Assembly: GCA_031415655.1 (NCBI GenBank)
Contig: JANOSD010000146.1
Span: forward strand, 1 to 64,000
Source: JAKOVR01 sp031415655
Lineage (GTDB): Bacteria; Actinomycetota; Acidimicrobiia; Acidimicrobiales; Acidimicrobilacustridaceae
Length of the DNA stretch: 64,000 nt
Reading direction: 5' to 3'
The notes beneath the pieces were generated by a model. It had not been told where the DNA came from and searched no databases. It saw only the letters and a program-made list of their open reading frames with translations. The position numbers and the translations under genes were made by a program. Each line of letters begins with the position of its first letter. Position 1 is the first letter of the stretch. Below are positions 26,905 through 35,978 of the stretch, piece after piece.

Positions 26905-27513
26905 ATGTCCACAGTCGTCGAGGTGTACGCCGACATCACCTGCCCGTTCACCCATGTGGGATTGAGGCGTTTCGTTGAGGGGCGGACTGCGGCTGGTCGT
27001 ATGGACGTGGCGCTTCGAGTCCGCCCCTGGCCCCTCGAACTTGTGAACGGCAAACCGCTGGCCGCGCCTTTCGTTGCGGAGGAGATCGAGGAGATTCGTC
27101 CCCAAGTGGCCGCGGAACTTTTCGGCGGGTTCAATGCGTCCACTTTCCCGTCCTCCACCCTTGCGCTCCATGCGCTCACGGAGTCGGCGTATGACGTCGG
27201 GCTCGACGTCGGCGAACGCATGAGTTTGGAAATCCGAGACTTGGTGTTCGAGCAGGGAGTCGACGCGTCCGATCCCGTAGAACTGGCGGCGCTCGCCAGC
27301 CGTCACGAGATCACCCCAGCGAGGTCCACGCACGACGTGGACGATGCGTATCACGCCGGGATCACGCGGCGCGTGAAGGGTTCACCACATTTCTTTGTCG
27401 GTTCGTCCGACTTCTTCTGCCCCGGACTTGACATCCGACGTGATGCGGACGGCCACCTCCATGTGACCGCCAATACCGAGGCTTTCGATCATTTTCTCGC
27501 CGCCATACCGTGA
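26905..27513 (+). CDS. DsbA/HCCA-isomerase family thioredoxin-fold protein
   Basis: A 202-residue protein from ATG 26905 with a GAGGAG box. It has the DsbA-like arrangement: strand VVEVYADITCPFTHVGLRRF, helical insertion, and C-terminal RRVKGSPHFFVGSSDFFCPG with the cis-Pro (GSPHF). The active site is C-P-F-T rather than CxxC, so one catalytic Cys is missing; this resembles the FrnE/2-hydroxychromene-2-carboxylate isomerase branch. No signal peptide, so cytoplasmic. Likely an isomerase or GSH/MSH-type conjugating enzyme rather than a disulfide oxidase. Confidence 0.82.
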   Translation: MSTVVEVYADITCPFTHVGLRRFVEGRTAAGRMDVALRVRPWPLELVNGKPLAAPFVAEEIEEIRPQVAAELFGGFNASTFPSSTLALHALTESAYDVGLDVGERMSLEIRDLVFEQGVDASDPVELAALASRHEITPARSTHDVDDAYHAGITRRVKGSPHFFVGSSDFFCPGLDIRRDADGHLHVTANTEAFDHFLAAIP

Positions 27514-27667
27514 GCAGGTCATGCAACCCCCGAGGGTGCCGGCGACTGCCGTGTGCGATGAGGGTCACGCAACCAATGCCACCCCGCACCAAAGGGGATG
27601 ACAACGATCGCGGCCACCCATCCGTCGTGAAACGCCAGAGCGAGGGGCGACCGTAGAATTCGGGCCG

Positions 27668-30089
27668 GTGGGGGAAACGCTTCACGGGTTTTTGTTTGCC
27701 GACCTTGTGGGGTCGACCGCGCAGTGGGATACCGACCCGGTGTCGATGTCCGGGGCACTCAAACGTCACGACTCGCTCGCCCACGCGGCGGTATCCGACG
27801 CAGGAGGGGTGGTGTTCAAACACTCTGGCGACGACCTCTGCGCGGTGTTCGATTCCCCCTCGCAGCGACAATCGCCGCCGCCTCAATCCAGCGCGTCGTG
27901 GTCGAAGATCCTTTGCCGCGGCTGCACATAGGTATCCACATCGGACCGGCCGAGGAAGTTGACCACGACTGGTTCGGGCCAACCCTCAACAGAACCGCGC
28001 GCAGCATGGGCCTTCCCCACGGGGGTCAGGTGTTGCTGTCGGCGGCGGCGGCATCGATCATCGATGCCTACCATGGAGCGAACCGCGACGCAGTGCGCCT
28101 TGGCGAGGTTCGGTTGCGGGGGCTGACCGAATCGGAGATGGTGCACCAATTGGTGGCACCCGGCTTGGTGCAGGACTTTCCGACCCTCGCCGGTCAGGCC
28201 CTCGACACGTTGCCACGACCTCGCAACTCGTTCCTCGGTCGCGGCGCGGAGGGGGCCACGCTGGTCCGACACCACGGCGAGCCAAGGCTGGTGGCGATCA
28301 CAGGGTGGTCTCGATCACTGGTATCGGGGGAACGGGGAAGACCCGACTCGCCATCGAGGTCGCGCGCTAATCGTTTCACCACCTCGCCGACGGCGTGCTC
28401 TTCGTCAGCCTCGCTGAGGTCGATGGCGACGACGGGGTCATCCCTGCACTGACAGAAGCCGCCGGAATCACGCTGGCCGCCGACCACGGCAAACCGGGCT
28501 CGCCGGAAGCAGAAGCCAGACTGTTCAAGGCATTGTCGGACCGCGACGTGCTCGTAGTATTCGATAACTGCGAACACCTCCTCGATCCGGTCGCTGCTCT
28601 CGTCGACGAGATCCTCGACCGCTGTCCCCTCATCCGTGTGCTGACCACCACCCGAGAGTCGCTCGGGGTGGCGGACGAGCGGGTGTGGCGCGTCCCTGCG
28701 CCCGATGACGACACCGCAGTCGCACTACCAGGAGCGTGTCCCAGCAACCATTCGGCGTCCGCCGGCCGGCTTCGAATCTCGCGGCGTCCTCCGTCTCACC
28801 GCCCAAAACAGGGGGCTTTTGACGTCGCGTCCTTGTGAGAGTTCGAACCGTGGCTCAGAATCCGCTTCTCGAAGCGTTACTGGGGCACGTTCCTAGTCGA
28901 TCGCGTCCGACACCTCGACGCCGACTTCACACTCACCGAAGGCGGCCGCAAGACGGCGATCGAACTCCGTCGCCGACTGGACCGGTTGCCGCTCGCCCTC
29001 GAACTCGCCGCCGCCCGCTTCGGAGCCATGACGATAGGCGAAGTGGCCAGCCGGCTCGATGACCGACTCCGTCTACTCGCCGGACGAGGCCGACGCCACG
29101 ACCGACACGCGACCCTACGGGCGACCCTGGACTGGAGCTATGACCTCCTCACCCCCGATGGCGCAAAACCACTAGCGCGTAGTCATCCACGATGGCGTCT
29201 AACACTTGGTCGATGACGCGGTCGGAGCGTTTGTCGCCAAGTCGCTGCTCGTTGCGGTCAACCGGGACGGCAGACGACGTTTCGACCTCCTGGACACCGT
29301 CCGCGCGTATGCCGGCGACCACTTCGCCGCGCACGGAGGGACCGACACCATTCGCGTGCACCACGCGCGCTGGTTCCAAGAACGCTCGATGCAGTACTGG
29401 AACGCCCTCGGCGACCGCGCTGGCGTCGATGCGGACGAAGCCTTCCACCGGGGCCGACCATATTCGTGCCGCCCATACCTGGGCCGTCGAGCAGGAAGAT
29501 GTCGACACCGAACTCTGGACGGCGGGATGGTTGGCACAGTTATGGCATCTGCGAGGGCTGGCCGCCGAAGGCCGCCGACGAGGCGATCGCCTTGCTCATC
29601 CGACCGGCGGCACCAGACGGCGACTTCCTATCGCGCTACGAGTGGCGGCGGACATGTTTCCTCGCTGTCGCGCGGTACGTCGTCGACGGCAACCTCGAAC
29701 TTCCCGCCGACCTCGATGACCACACCCTCCATCTGGCCGACCCCAACGCCCTCGCCACGGCGGAGACGCTGCGAGCCCTCCAGCGAGCCGGCGCCGGAAA
29801 GCCTGTGGCCAACCAGGTCGCTGCCGCGCTGCACATCGTTCGTCGGGCCGGCATGCGTGTCACCCTGTGCGGCGATGGCCTGGCAGGCATCGCTCTGGCC
29901 GCCGGCGATCATCGCACGGCCGTAACGATGCTCGGGGCCCAGTTCGGCCATCCCCGGTTGGGCCTTCATGTCCTCGTTGAACCCGCGACCCGACGCACCC
30001 TCGGCGACGAGGAGTACGAACGACTACTCGCCGAGGGCGCCGCCCTTTCGGAAGAGCAGTTCGATCTGCTCGCCCGCTCCATCCTTTGA
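27668..30089 (+). pseudogene. Class III cyclase-ATPase-TPR regulator, heavily decayed
   Basis: From GTG 27668: GFLFADLVGSTAQWD and FKHSGDDLCAVFDS mark a class III nucleotide-cyclase domain, which shifts frame after FDS and resumes as AAASIQRVVVEDPLPRLHIG to LRGLTESEMVHQLV. An ATPase domain follows in pieces: RHHGEPRLVAITG, GRPDSP..., VLFVSLAEVDGDDG, DVLVVFDNCEHLLDP (Walker B), LTTTRESLGVADERVW. At 28731-28893 a 163-bp mobile element interrupts it, after which LDRLPLALELAAARFGAMTI, ATLRATLDWSYDLLTPDGA and VDDAVGAFVAKSLLVAVNRD continue, with further frame changes and a TPR-like C-terminus to TGA 30087-30089. Members are large one-component transcriptional or second-messenger regulators. At least five lesions. 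Confidence 0.88.
28731..28893 (+). mobile_element. 163-bp MITE-like element, copy 1
   Basis: Starts GGAGCGTGTCCCAG and ends CTGGGGCACGTTCC, imperfect terminal inverted repeats of about 18 bp (consensus GGAGCGTGTCCCAGTAAC). Flanked by CA on the left (28729-28730) and TA on the right (28894-28895), which suggests a TA target duplication with one mutated base. A second copy with about 90% identity and exactly the same length lies at 46263-46425. It has no ORF of its own. TA target and termini suggest mobilisation by an IS630/Tc1-type transposase; none is in the window. Confidence 0.85.
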
Positions 30090-30111
30090 CGCTCGAATAG
30101 CGTCGGCCACA

Positions 30112-31539
30112 ATGGTGATCGTGGCCGACTACGAGATCGAGGTGAAAGGGGATGCGTTCGTTGAGAGCTTCGTGGACCCCGGGTGCCCGTTCGATCCGGC
30201 GGTAGGCCCGCCCGATACGTGGTTTCGGCAGGTGCTCGAGCATCTGCCCGACTTCGTGATCGCCTTCCAGCACGACGGCACCATCACGTACGTGTCCGAC
30301 GCCGCTCGCCTGCTCCTGGGACACGACCCCAAAAACCTGGTCGACACCAACGCCCTCGACCTCATTCATCCCGACGATCTCGAGAACGCCGCCGAAACTG
30401 TCTACCAGGCTGCTCAGGTTGAAGGCTGGCGTCCAGCGCGACCATTCCGACTGCTCCACGCCAATGGCACCTACGTCACCTTCGAGGTGTCCGGCCTCTC
30501 CATGTTTCACGTGTCCGAGGTGGCGTCGATCGTTTGCGTGGGGCACTGGGCCGATGAGGCAGCCAGGGTGAACGCCATCGTCGGGCATCTCGCCGCGGCG
30601 TCGCCAATCAGTTCGATCGTCAATGAGATCGTTCACCTGATGACCCGGCCGGGGTGGGAACTCGGCGTGTCGATCCAATACGACGACGGCTCCGGCCCCC
30701 TCGCTATCGCACACACCGGTCTCCCCGACGAACTCCTCAACCTCGATCGCCACGCCTTTGGTACCCCCTGGTCGACAGCGATCGAGCAGGGCAAAACCGT
30801 GGTGGACATCGGGTTGCAAACCGTGGGTCCCCGGATCGCCGCAGTGGCCAATGCCGCCCGCTACCGCACGTGCTGGGCAATCCCGGTGCCCGACCCTGGA
30901 TACGAGGACGCGTTGATCGTGGCGTGGAACTACGAACTGGTCGAGATTGAACTCGGGCAGCAGATCCTGGTCGAGAAGCTCCTGAGCCTGCTCGAACTTG
31001 CCCTTGCGGGACGGTCACGAGCCCGCGAACTTGAGGTGGCAGCTTCGGTCGACCTTCTCACGGGGCTGGCCAATCGGCGCTCGTTCGAGCGAGATCTCGC
31101 CGCGGCGGAACGTCCCGGCACCACGTTGTTTCTCCTCGACCTCGACGGCTTCAAGGCGATCAACGACCTCCATGGTCACGCCGCCGGCGACGCGGTAGTC
31201 CGCGAGGTTGGTGCCCGGATACGCCGGAGCGTTCGGGCCCACGACTTGCCGGCCCGTATCGGCGGCGACGAGTTCGCAGTGCTCTGCCCAGGGTTCGATG
31301 ACGAAGAAGTGGCCTCCCGCCTCGCCCGACATTTGATCGAGACCGTGGCCGAACCAATCGACGTGAGCGACGCCACCGTCTTGGCCGGCGACACCACTGT
31401 CGTCGTCGGGGTGAGCATCGGGATCGCCATCTCTGCTGCGCCCGACGGCGATCCCGACCGGTTGTTCCGAAGCGCTGACCGCCTGCTTTACGAGGCCAAA
31501 CGGGCCGGGAAACAAACGTTTCGCATCATTCGCGCGTGA
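30112..31539 (+). CDS. PAS-GAF-like diguanylate cyclase
   Basis: An intact 475-residue protein. Residues about 30-145 form a PAS domain (LEHLPDFVIAFQHDGTITYV...LIHPDDLENA), residues about 160-300 a GAF-like sensory region (YRTCWAIPVPDPGYEDALIV), then a GGDEF domain: DLLTGLANRRSFERDL, LFLLDLDGFKAINDLHGHAA, ARIGGDEFAVLCPGFDDEE. The GGDEF signature is complete and an RxxD inhibitory site (RAHD) sits five residues before it, so it should make c-di-GMP with product inhibition. No membrane spans. It is the only clearly active c-di-GMP synthase in the window. Confidence 0.92.
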   Translation: MVIVADYEIEVKGDAFVESFVDPGCPFDPAVGPPDTWFRQVLEHLPDFVIAFQHDGTITYVSDAARLLLGHDPKNLVDTNALDLIHPDDLENAAETVYQAAQVEGWRPARPFRLLHANGTYVTFEVSGLSMFHVSEVASIVCVGHWADEAARVNAIVGHLAAASPISSIVNEIVHLMTRPGWELGVSIQYDDGSGPLAIAHTGLPDELLNLDRHAFGTPWSTAIEQGKTVVDIGLQTVGPRIAAVANAARYRTCWAIPVPDPGYEDALIVAWNYELVEIELGQQILVEKLLSLLELALAGRSRARELEVAASVDLLTGLANRRSFERDLAAAERPGTTLFLLDLDGFKAINDLHGHAAGDAVVREVGARIRRSVRAHDLPARIGGDEFAVLCPGFDDEEVASRLARHLIETVAEPIDVSDATVLAGDTTVVVGVSIGIAISAAPDGDPDRLFRSADRLLYEAKRAGKQTFRIIRA

Positions 31540-31621
31540 CTACGCACGTTGCCCTCGTTTACGCCCGATGGGCCAGATCGAATGACCGGCATGCCGACCC
31601 GGCTCCCCGCCACGCTCGGCG

Positions 31622-32797
31622 TCATGTTGCCGGCGGCGCCATCGGGATACGTGGTTTGCCGCCCCCACCCACGGCTGACGAACCGTTGTTGGCCACCACG
31701 TGCAGCGCTTCGAGCATGAGTGCGTGATCGTTCGTCCACGGCGTATCGGTGTTCGGCTCCACGAACGGGTAACCCCACCGAGCGGCAAACTCGTCGACGA
31801 CGCGCCCCTCTGGGCTCCATTCTGTGGCGTAGTCGTTCGCATCCCAGCCCGCCACATCCACGACGTAGGCCCCGTAGTCCCGCAATGCAGTCGCCATGAT
31901 GCGTGCCGGTTCGGTCTGCAACGAGGCAACATCGAAGGACGGCGGCAAGGCAAGCGATGCGCCCATCTCAAGATCGGGCACGCTTCCGGAATACGTGAAC
32001 TTGGACGCATGACCATCGGCCTTCGTTGCCGGCCAGCGAAAACCCGGGGTGGGGTCGCCGGAGTCGTACCAAAGGAACCGACTGTCGAGCACGATCTTGA
32101 GTGCGTGCGGTATCCGACCGCCAGGAACAAGCTCCCCGAGCCGAATGGTGCCGCCCAACGCGGAGAGGCTGCTCCCCCCGTGCGCCCCGAGCATGCCGTC
32201 GCCGAAAAGATCCGAATCAACCCGTTCCTTGTCGTACACATAGTGCGACGTCGCGGGGCCGCCAGCCTTGCAGCGCATGAAGGGTTGGCTCTGGTGCAGC
32301 GTGCGACCGTCCGTCATCAGCACTGCGGCGGAATGGTTGGGCGTCCCAGGAATGAAACTGGTGGTGACGAAGTCCGGCGGGATCGGCACCCGGGCGATCA
32401 CCCCGCTCTCACCATCGACTTCACACCGATCGGCCCCCTGGTCCCAGTCGGCCAGGCTCACCTGCACGTCGACCAATGGCGCATCGGGTTCGAGGATGAT
32501 GATCTCCTCCTCGACGTAGTTCCCGTGACTTTTCGACCGCTCCAGCCCGGCGGGGACATACGTGGCGTTGCTGCCGAGCGCCATATTCCATGGCGATGAC
32601 GACGCAAATGGATGCTGCCGAACGTCGCGCGTGCCATCAGGCCGCATCCGGGGACGAACACGGCGCTCGGTCCCGGCATCGACCGTGGTACCTGGCGCCG
32701 AACGTTCGCCCGACGATGCACGCAAGTCGGCGGAGGTTCCACAACTTGCGAGGACAATCGTGAGCACGCTCGCCCCAGCAAACACCGCTCGGACCAT
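31622..32797 (-). CDS. Hypothetical lipoprotein
   Basis: A 391-residue protein with signal peptide MVRAVFAGASVLTIVLASCG (lipobox LASC) followed by a disordered linker. The mature domain begins HPFASSSPWNMALGSNATYV and includes HSAAVLMTDGRTLHQSQPFM, FGDGMLGAHGGSSLSALGGT, HALKIVLDSRFLWYDSGDPT and GAYVVDVAGWDANDYATEWS. The HPF..SPWN start and the TL.Q.QP / GAHGGSSLS / HALK blocks are a recurring pattern in uncharacterised secreted proteins; I know of no activity. It sits 66 bp downstream of the Rieske-ThDP gene on the same strand. Confidence 0.72.
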   Translation of the reverse strand: MVRAVFAGASVLTIVLASCGTSADLRASSGERSAPGTTVDAGTERRVRPRMRPDGTRDVRQHPFASSSPWNMALGSNATYVPAGLERSKSHGNYVEEEIIILEPDAPLVDVQVSLADWDQGADRCEVDGESGVIARVPIPPDFVTTSFIPGTPNHSAAVLMTDGRTLHQSQPFMRCKAGGPATSHYVYDKERVDSDLFGDGMLGAHGGSSLSALGGTIRLGELVPGGRIPHALKIVLDSRFLWYDSGDPTPGFRWPATKADGHASKFTYSGSVPDLEMGASLALPPSFDVASLQTEPARIMATALRDYGAYVVDVAGWDANDYATEWSPEGRVVDEFAARWGYPFVEPNTDTPWTNDHALMLEALHVVANNGSSAVGGGGKPRIPMAPPAT

Positions 32798-32863
32798 CAG
32801 CGGTTCCCTCTGGGCAACCCACGAACAACGATCGGCCGGTCGGGCCTGACGGGGGGCATCGGA

Positions 32864-34807
32864 TCAGACCAGTTCTGCGTCGGCGACGATGTGCACCAAG
32901 GCTGGCCCGTCGGTGGCGAATGCACGATGGAGCGCCTCGTCGATCAGCGCCGGATCGTCGACTCGGATGCCGGTCGCCCCACAAAGCTCGGCGTACGCCG
33001 CGAAGTCAGGGTTGACCAACGATGTCTGCCACACGTCGAGTTCGGCCGCCCGCTGTTCCTTGGTGATCTTTCCGAGCGACCCGTTGTCGATGAGGACGTG
33101 CCGTAGCGGAATGTCGTACTTCACGGCGGTGGTGAGCTCGGCGAGATACTGCCCGAAACCGCCGTCGCCGCTCACGACGATCAACGGACGTGTTGGGTCC
33201 GCGACCCAGGCGCCAAGTGCCGCCGGGAGCCCGAAGCCGATCGAGCCGAGATACCCGGACATGAGCACGGTCTGTGCGCCCGAGGCCTCGAAATACCGGC
33301 CGAACGAGTACGCATTGTTGCCAACATCCACGCAGATCACGGCGTTGTCGGGGCAAGTCCTCGACAGCGCCTCGAAGACGGCGATCGACGACACACCTGC
33401 ACCCCGGTCATCGCCGAGGCGGCGCCGCTTCTCGTTGCGCCAGAGTTCCCAGCGTGCGGCGACATCCGCTCGTTGATCGACCCCAGCGAGTTGCGGAGGC
33501 AGCGCATCACAGAGGGCATCGAGGGTGAGGCCGACCTCACCGAGCAGGCCACAGGTGATCGGGTGGAACCGGCCGAGCGCCTCCACGTCGTCATCGACCT
33601 GCAGGATGGGTTTATAGGCGGCAATACCGGTGTGGTTCGAGAACGACGTGCCAAGGGCAATGACCAGATCGGATTCGTTCATCAGCCAGCTAGCAACGGG
33701 CGTGCCCGACCGACCGAGCACCCCGGCGCCGAGCGGGTGGTCATCGCCGACGAGGCCCTTGGCCTTGAACGTGGTGAGCACTGGCGCTCCAAGGCGCTCG
33801 GCCAGTTCCAGCACGTCGCCAATCGAATGACGCGCCCCATGACCAGCGACAATCACCGGGCGGGCGGCGGCGGCGATCATCGACACCGCTTCAAGAATGC
33901 GATCAGGTGGGGGGAGGGTGCGCCGATCGGAAAGGCGTCCAAGCGGCCCACCGGCCGGCGCATCGGAGGGCTGTTCCTGCACCTCGTCGGGGATCACCAG
34001 ATGGGCGACCCCGCGTCCGTCAATCGCCCGTTTGACCGCCAGGGTGGTCAACTCGGCGTGGTCCGAACCCGACAACACCGTTTGGCTCCACACGGCGACA
34101 TCGGCGAATACCGCCGTCAGGTCGACGTCCTGGAATGCACCTCGACCCAAAACCTTGGAAGGGACCTGCCCGGAGATGGCAATGACCGGTGCACCGTCGA
34201 CCTTGGCGTCGTACAGACCGGTGAGCAGGTTGGTCGAACCAGGACCGGCAATGGCGAAACACACCGCGGGACGCCCCGTGAGTTTGCCGTGGGCGGAGGC
34301 GGCGAATGCCGCCGCTCCCTCGTGCCGGATGCCGACGAAGGTCAGATCGCCGCGCCCCTCGGCCCGCCGCATCGCATCGGCGAACCCCAGGTTGGAGTGG
34401 CCCACCATCCCGAAAACGTGGGTCACGCCCCAGGCGATCAGGGTTTCAACCATGACATCGGAGACCGTACGGATATGTGGTGACCGCGCCGGGAGCTGCA
34501 CGTAGACGCCATCGGCACGCTCGTCCACCGCAAAACACTCCGGAGCGTCGGAGAAACCCTCGGGTGGTCGCCCGGTGATTGGGTCGTAGTCGTAACCATG
34601 CCAAGGGCACCGCAGCAGTCCATGTTCGATGGAGCCTTCGCCGAGCGGGCCGCCTTGGTGGGGGCAGTGGTTGTCCAGTGCGCCGTACGTCTTGCCGCAA
34701 CGACTCAACGCAACACTGCGGCCGTCGACGGTGACGGTGCGTACCCGACCTTCGGGGAGGTCATCGGGTTCAGCCACCTTGTGCCAGCCAGAGTTCTCTA
34801 CAGTCAT
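32864..34807 (-). CDS. Rieske ferredoxin domain fused to ThDP-dependent enzyme
   Basis: A 647-residue protein from ATG 34807. Residues 1-105 are a Rieske [2Fe-2S] domain (HCPHQGGPLGEGSIEHGLLR with CPH, then CPWHGYDYDPITG). Residues about 110-645 are a complete pyruvate oxidase/acetolactate synthase-type ThDP enzyme: GMVGHSNLGFADAMRRAEG, GIRHEGAAAFAASAHGKLTG with the conserved Glu, FAIAGPGSTNLLTGLYDA, central domain RPVIVAGHGARHSIGDVLEL, and ThDP motif VVSGDGGFGQYLAELTTAV...LIDNGSLGK (GDG-x-N). The fusion implies that electrons from ThDP-bound decarboxylation pass to the iron-sulfur centre. Substrate unknown; a 2-oxo acid is likely. Confidence 0.87.
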   Translation of the reverse strand: MTVENSGWHKVAEPDDLPEGRVRTVTVDGRSVALSRCGKTYGALDNHCPHQGGPLGEGSIEHGLLRCPWHGYDYDPITGRPPEGFSDAPECFAVDERADGVYVQLPARSPHIRTVSDVMVETLIAWGVTHVFGMVGHSNLGFADAMRRAEGRGDLTFVGIRHEGAAAFAASAHGKLTGRPAVCFAIAGPGSTNLLTGLYDAKVDGAPVIAISGQVPSKVLGRGAFQDVDLTAVFADVAVWSQTVLSGSDHAELTTLAVKRAIDGRGVAHLVIPDEVQEQPSDAPAGGPLGRLSDRRTLPPPDRILEAVSMIAAAARPVIVAGHGARHSIGDVLELAERLGAPVLTTFKAKGLVGDDHPLGAGVLGRSGTPVASWLMNESDLVIALGTSFSNHTGIAAYKPILQVDDDVEALGRFHPITCGLLGEVGLTLDALCDALPPQLAGVDQRADVAARWELWRNEKRRRLGDDRGAGVSSIAVFEALSRTCPDNAVICVDVGNNAYSFGRYFEASGAQTVLMSGYLGSIGFGLPAALGAWVADPTRPLIVVSGDGGFGQYLAELTTAVKYDIPLRHVLIDNGSLGKITKEQRAAELDVWQTSLVNPDFAAYAELCGATGIRVDDPALIDEALHRAFATDGPALVHIVADAELV

Positions 34808-34900
34808 GGGTGCATTTAAGCGCAAACAACCCTGAACACATCGCCACTCGAAGAAGGCCACGGTCAGGTTGAGGAATGCGTACCCCAACAAACGAAAGGG

Positions 34901-35377
34901 TCAGGCCAGCAAACTCCGCAACATCCACGCGTTCTTCTCGTGGACCTGCATGCGCTGGGTGAGCAGATCCGCACTCACGGCGTCGTGAGCAGACTCCACC
35001 ACGGGGAACACCGATCGCGCCGTGCGAGCCACGGTTTCCTGCCCGGAAACCAGGCGACGGATCATTTCGGTGGCGTCGGGCGGGTCTTCGTCCTCGGTCA
35101 CGGAAGACAGAAGCAAGAACTCGCGGTAGCTTGCCGGCGCCACCGCACCGACGGATCGGATGCGCTCGGCGATCAGATCCACGGCAAGCGCAAGCTCGTT
35201 GTATTGCCCCTCGAACATCAGGTGCAGCGTTTGAAACATCGGACCGGTGACGTTCCAGTGGTAGTTGTGGGTCTTGAGGTACAGCGTGTACGAGTCTGCC
35301 AAGAGACGAGAGAGACCCTCGGCGATCGCCCGGCGATCATCTTCGTTGATACCGATGTCGATGGTGAGATTTGTCAC
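34901..35377 (-). CDS. dps: Dps-family ferroxidase/DNA-binding protein
   Basis: A 158-residue Dps/ferritin-like protein from GTG 35377. The ferroxidase signature is complete: LKTHNYHWNVTGPMFQTLHL followed by MFEGQYNELALAVDLIAERI, providing the His, Asp and Glu of the inter-subunit iron site. Length and helical pattern are typical. It stores iron and protects DNA against peroxide, complementing KatG and FurA. AAGGAA lies upstream of the GTG. It is separated by 77 bp from the small membrane-protein pair that precedes it on the same strand. Confidence 0.92.
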   Translation of the reverse strand: MTNLTIDIGINEDDRRAIAEGLSRLLADSYTLYLKTHNYHWNVTGPMFQTLHLMFEGQYNELALAVDLIAERIRSVGAVAPASYREFLLLSSVTEDEDPPDATEMIRRLVSGQETVARTARSVFPVVESAHDAVSADLLTQRMQVHEKNAWMLRSLLA

Positions 35378-35454
35378 GGCCTACGTTCCTTCTTGGGTGG
35401 GTTACGCCGAGACATCCCCGGCGGCGAGATCAACAAACGAACAGTGCCCCGCAT

Positions 35455-35607
35455 TCAATTGGGCGGAGTCGTTTCGTCGGCTACCGGTTGCTGAGCAACG
35501 TCCGCCTGATAAATGGACTCGAGGGCGAAGTAGCCGTAGAGCAGGGTGGCGACGACCGTGATGGCAAACACCACGACGCCGATCGAGAACAAAACCGTCT
35601 GACTCAT
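35455..35607 (-). CDS. 50-residue single-pass membrane protein
   Basis: Encoded by ATG 35607 to TGA 35455. MSQTVLFSIGVVVFAITVVA then TLLYGYFALESIYQ is one long transmembrane helix followed by a polar tail. The ATG overlaps the stop of the upstream 35604-35834 gene (ATGA), so the two are translationally coupled. No family recognised; it could be a subunit of a small membrane complex. Confidence 0.7.
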   Translation of the reverse strand: MSQTVLFSIGVVVFAITVVATLLYGYFALESIYQADVAQQPVADETTPPN

Positions 35608-35834
35608 CGAGCCCCACCGTTCTCACCGGCGAGCAACAAGGCGCCCAACGACAGAATGGATGGCACCCAGATGCCCACGAAGATGCCCTGCTGTTCATTG
35701 CCGCCGAAGTACAGGGCCACGGAGAGTACCAAGGAAATGAAGCTAGCCAAGAGGAAAAGCGCCTTCACCTTGACGAGCGGCCGGCGGGCGGCAAGGCGAA
35801 GGGCTTCCTTGGGATTGAGGCGCTCTTGAGTCAT
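35604..35834 (-). CDS. 76-residue two-helix membrane protein
   Basis: From ATG 35834 (an alternative GTG at 35840 adds two residues). A basic N-terminus (NPKEALRLAARRPLVKVKAL) precedes two hydrophobic helices (FLLASFISLVLSVALYFGG, FVGIWVPSILSLGALLLAG). Coupled by an ATGA overlap to the 50-residue membrane protein. The upstream 140 bp to the next gene contain AT-rich sequence and a long C-rich tract but no gene. Confidence 0.75.
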   Translation of the reverse strand: MTQERLNPKEALRLAARRPLVKVKALFLLASFISLVLSVALYFGGNEQQGIFVGIWVPSILSLGALLLAGENGGAR

Positions 35835-35978
35835 GGTCACAATGGTACAAACCCTCTCTCACCCACCCAGTATTTCAATTAGCGCTAAAGAATTACCTTT
35901 ATTTGTGTCACAACCCCCCCACCCCACCCCCCGCCCCGCCAAGACCCAGCGCTGGTCGTGGAGCAAATGAGGTCAGCG

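Noticed and set aside
27519..27758. Small minus-strand membrane ORF
   Set aside because: It overlaps the start of the cyclase gene; only the last 45 residues look protein-like and no homology is recognised.
28731..28893. Structural RNA gene rather than a mobile element
   Set aside because: The inverted termini could fold, but equal-length copies in both orientations inside genes with TA flanks fit a MITE better.
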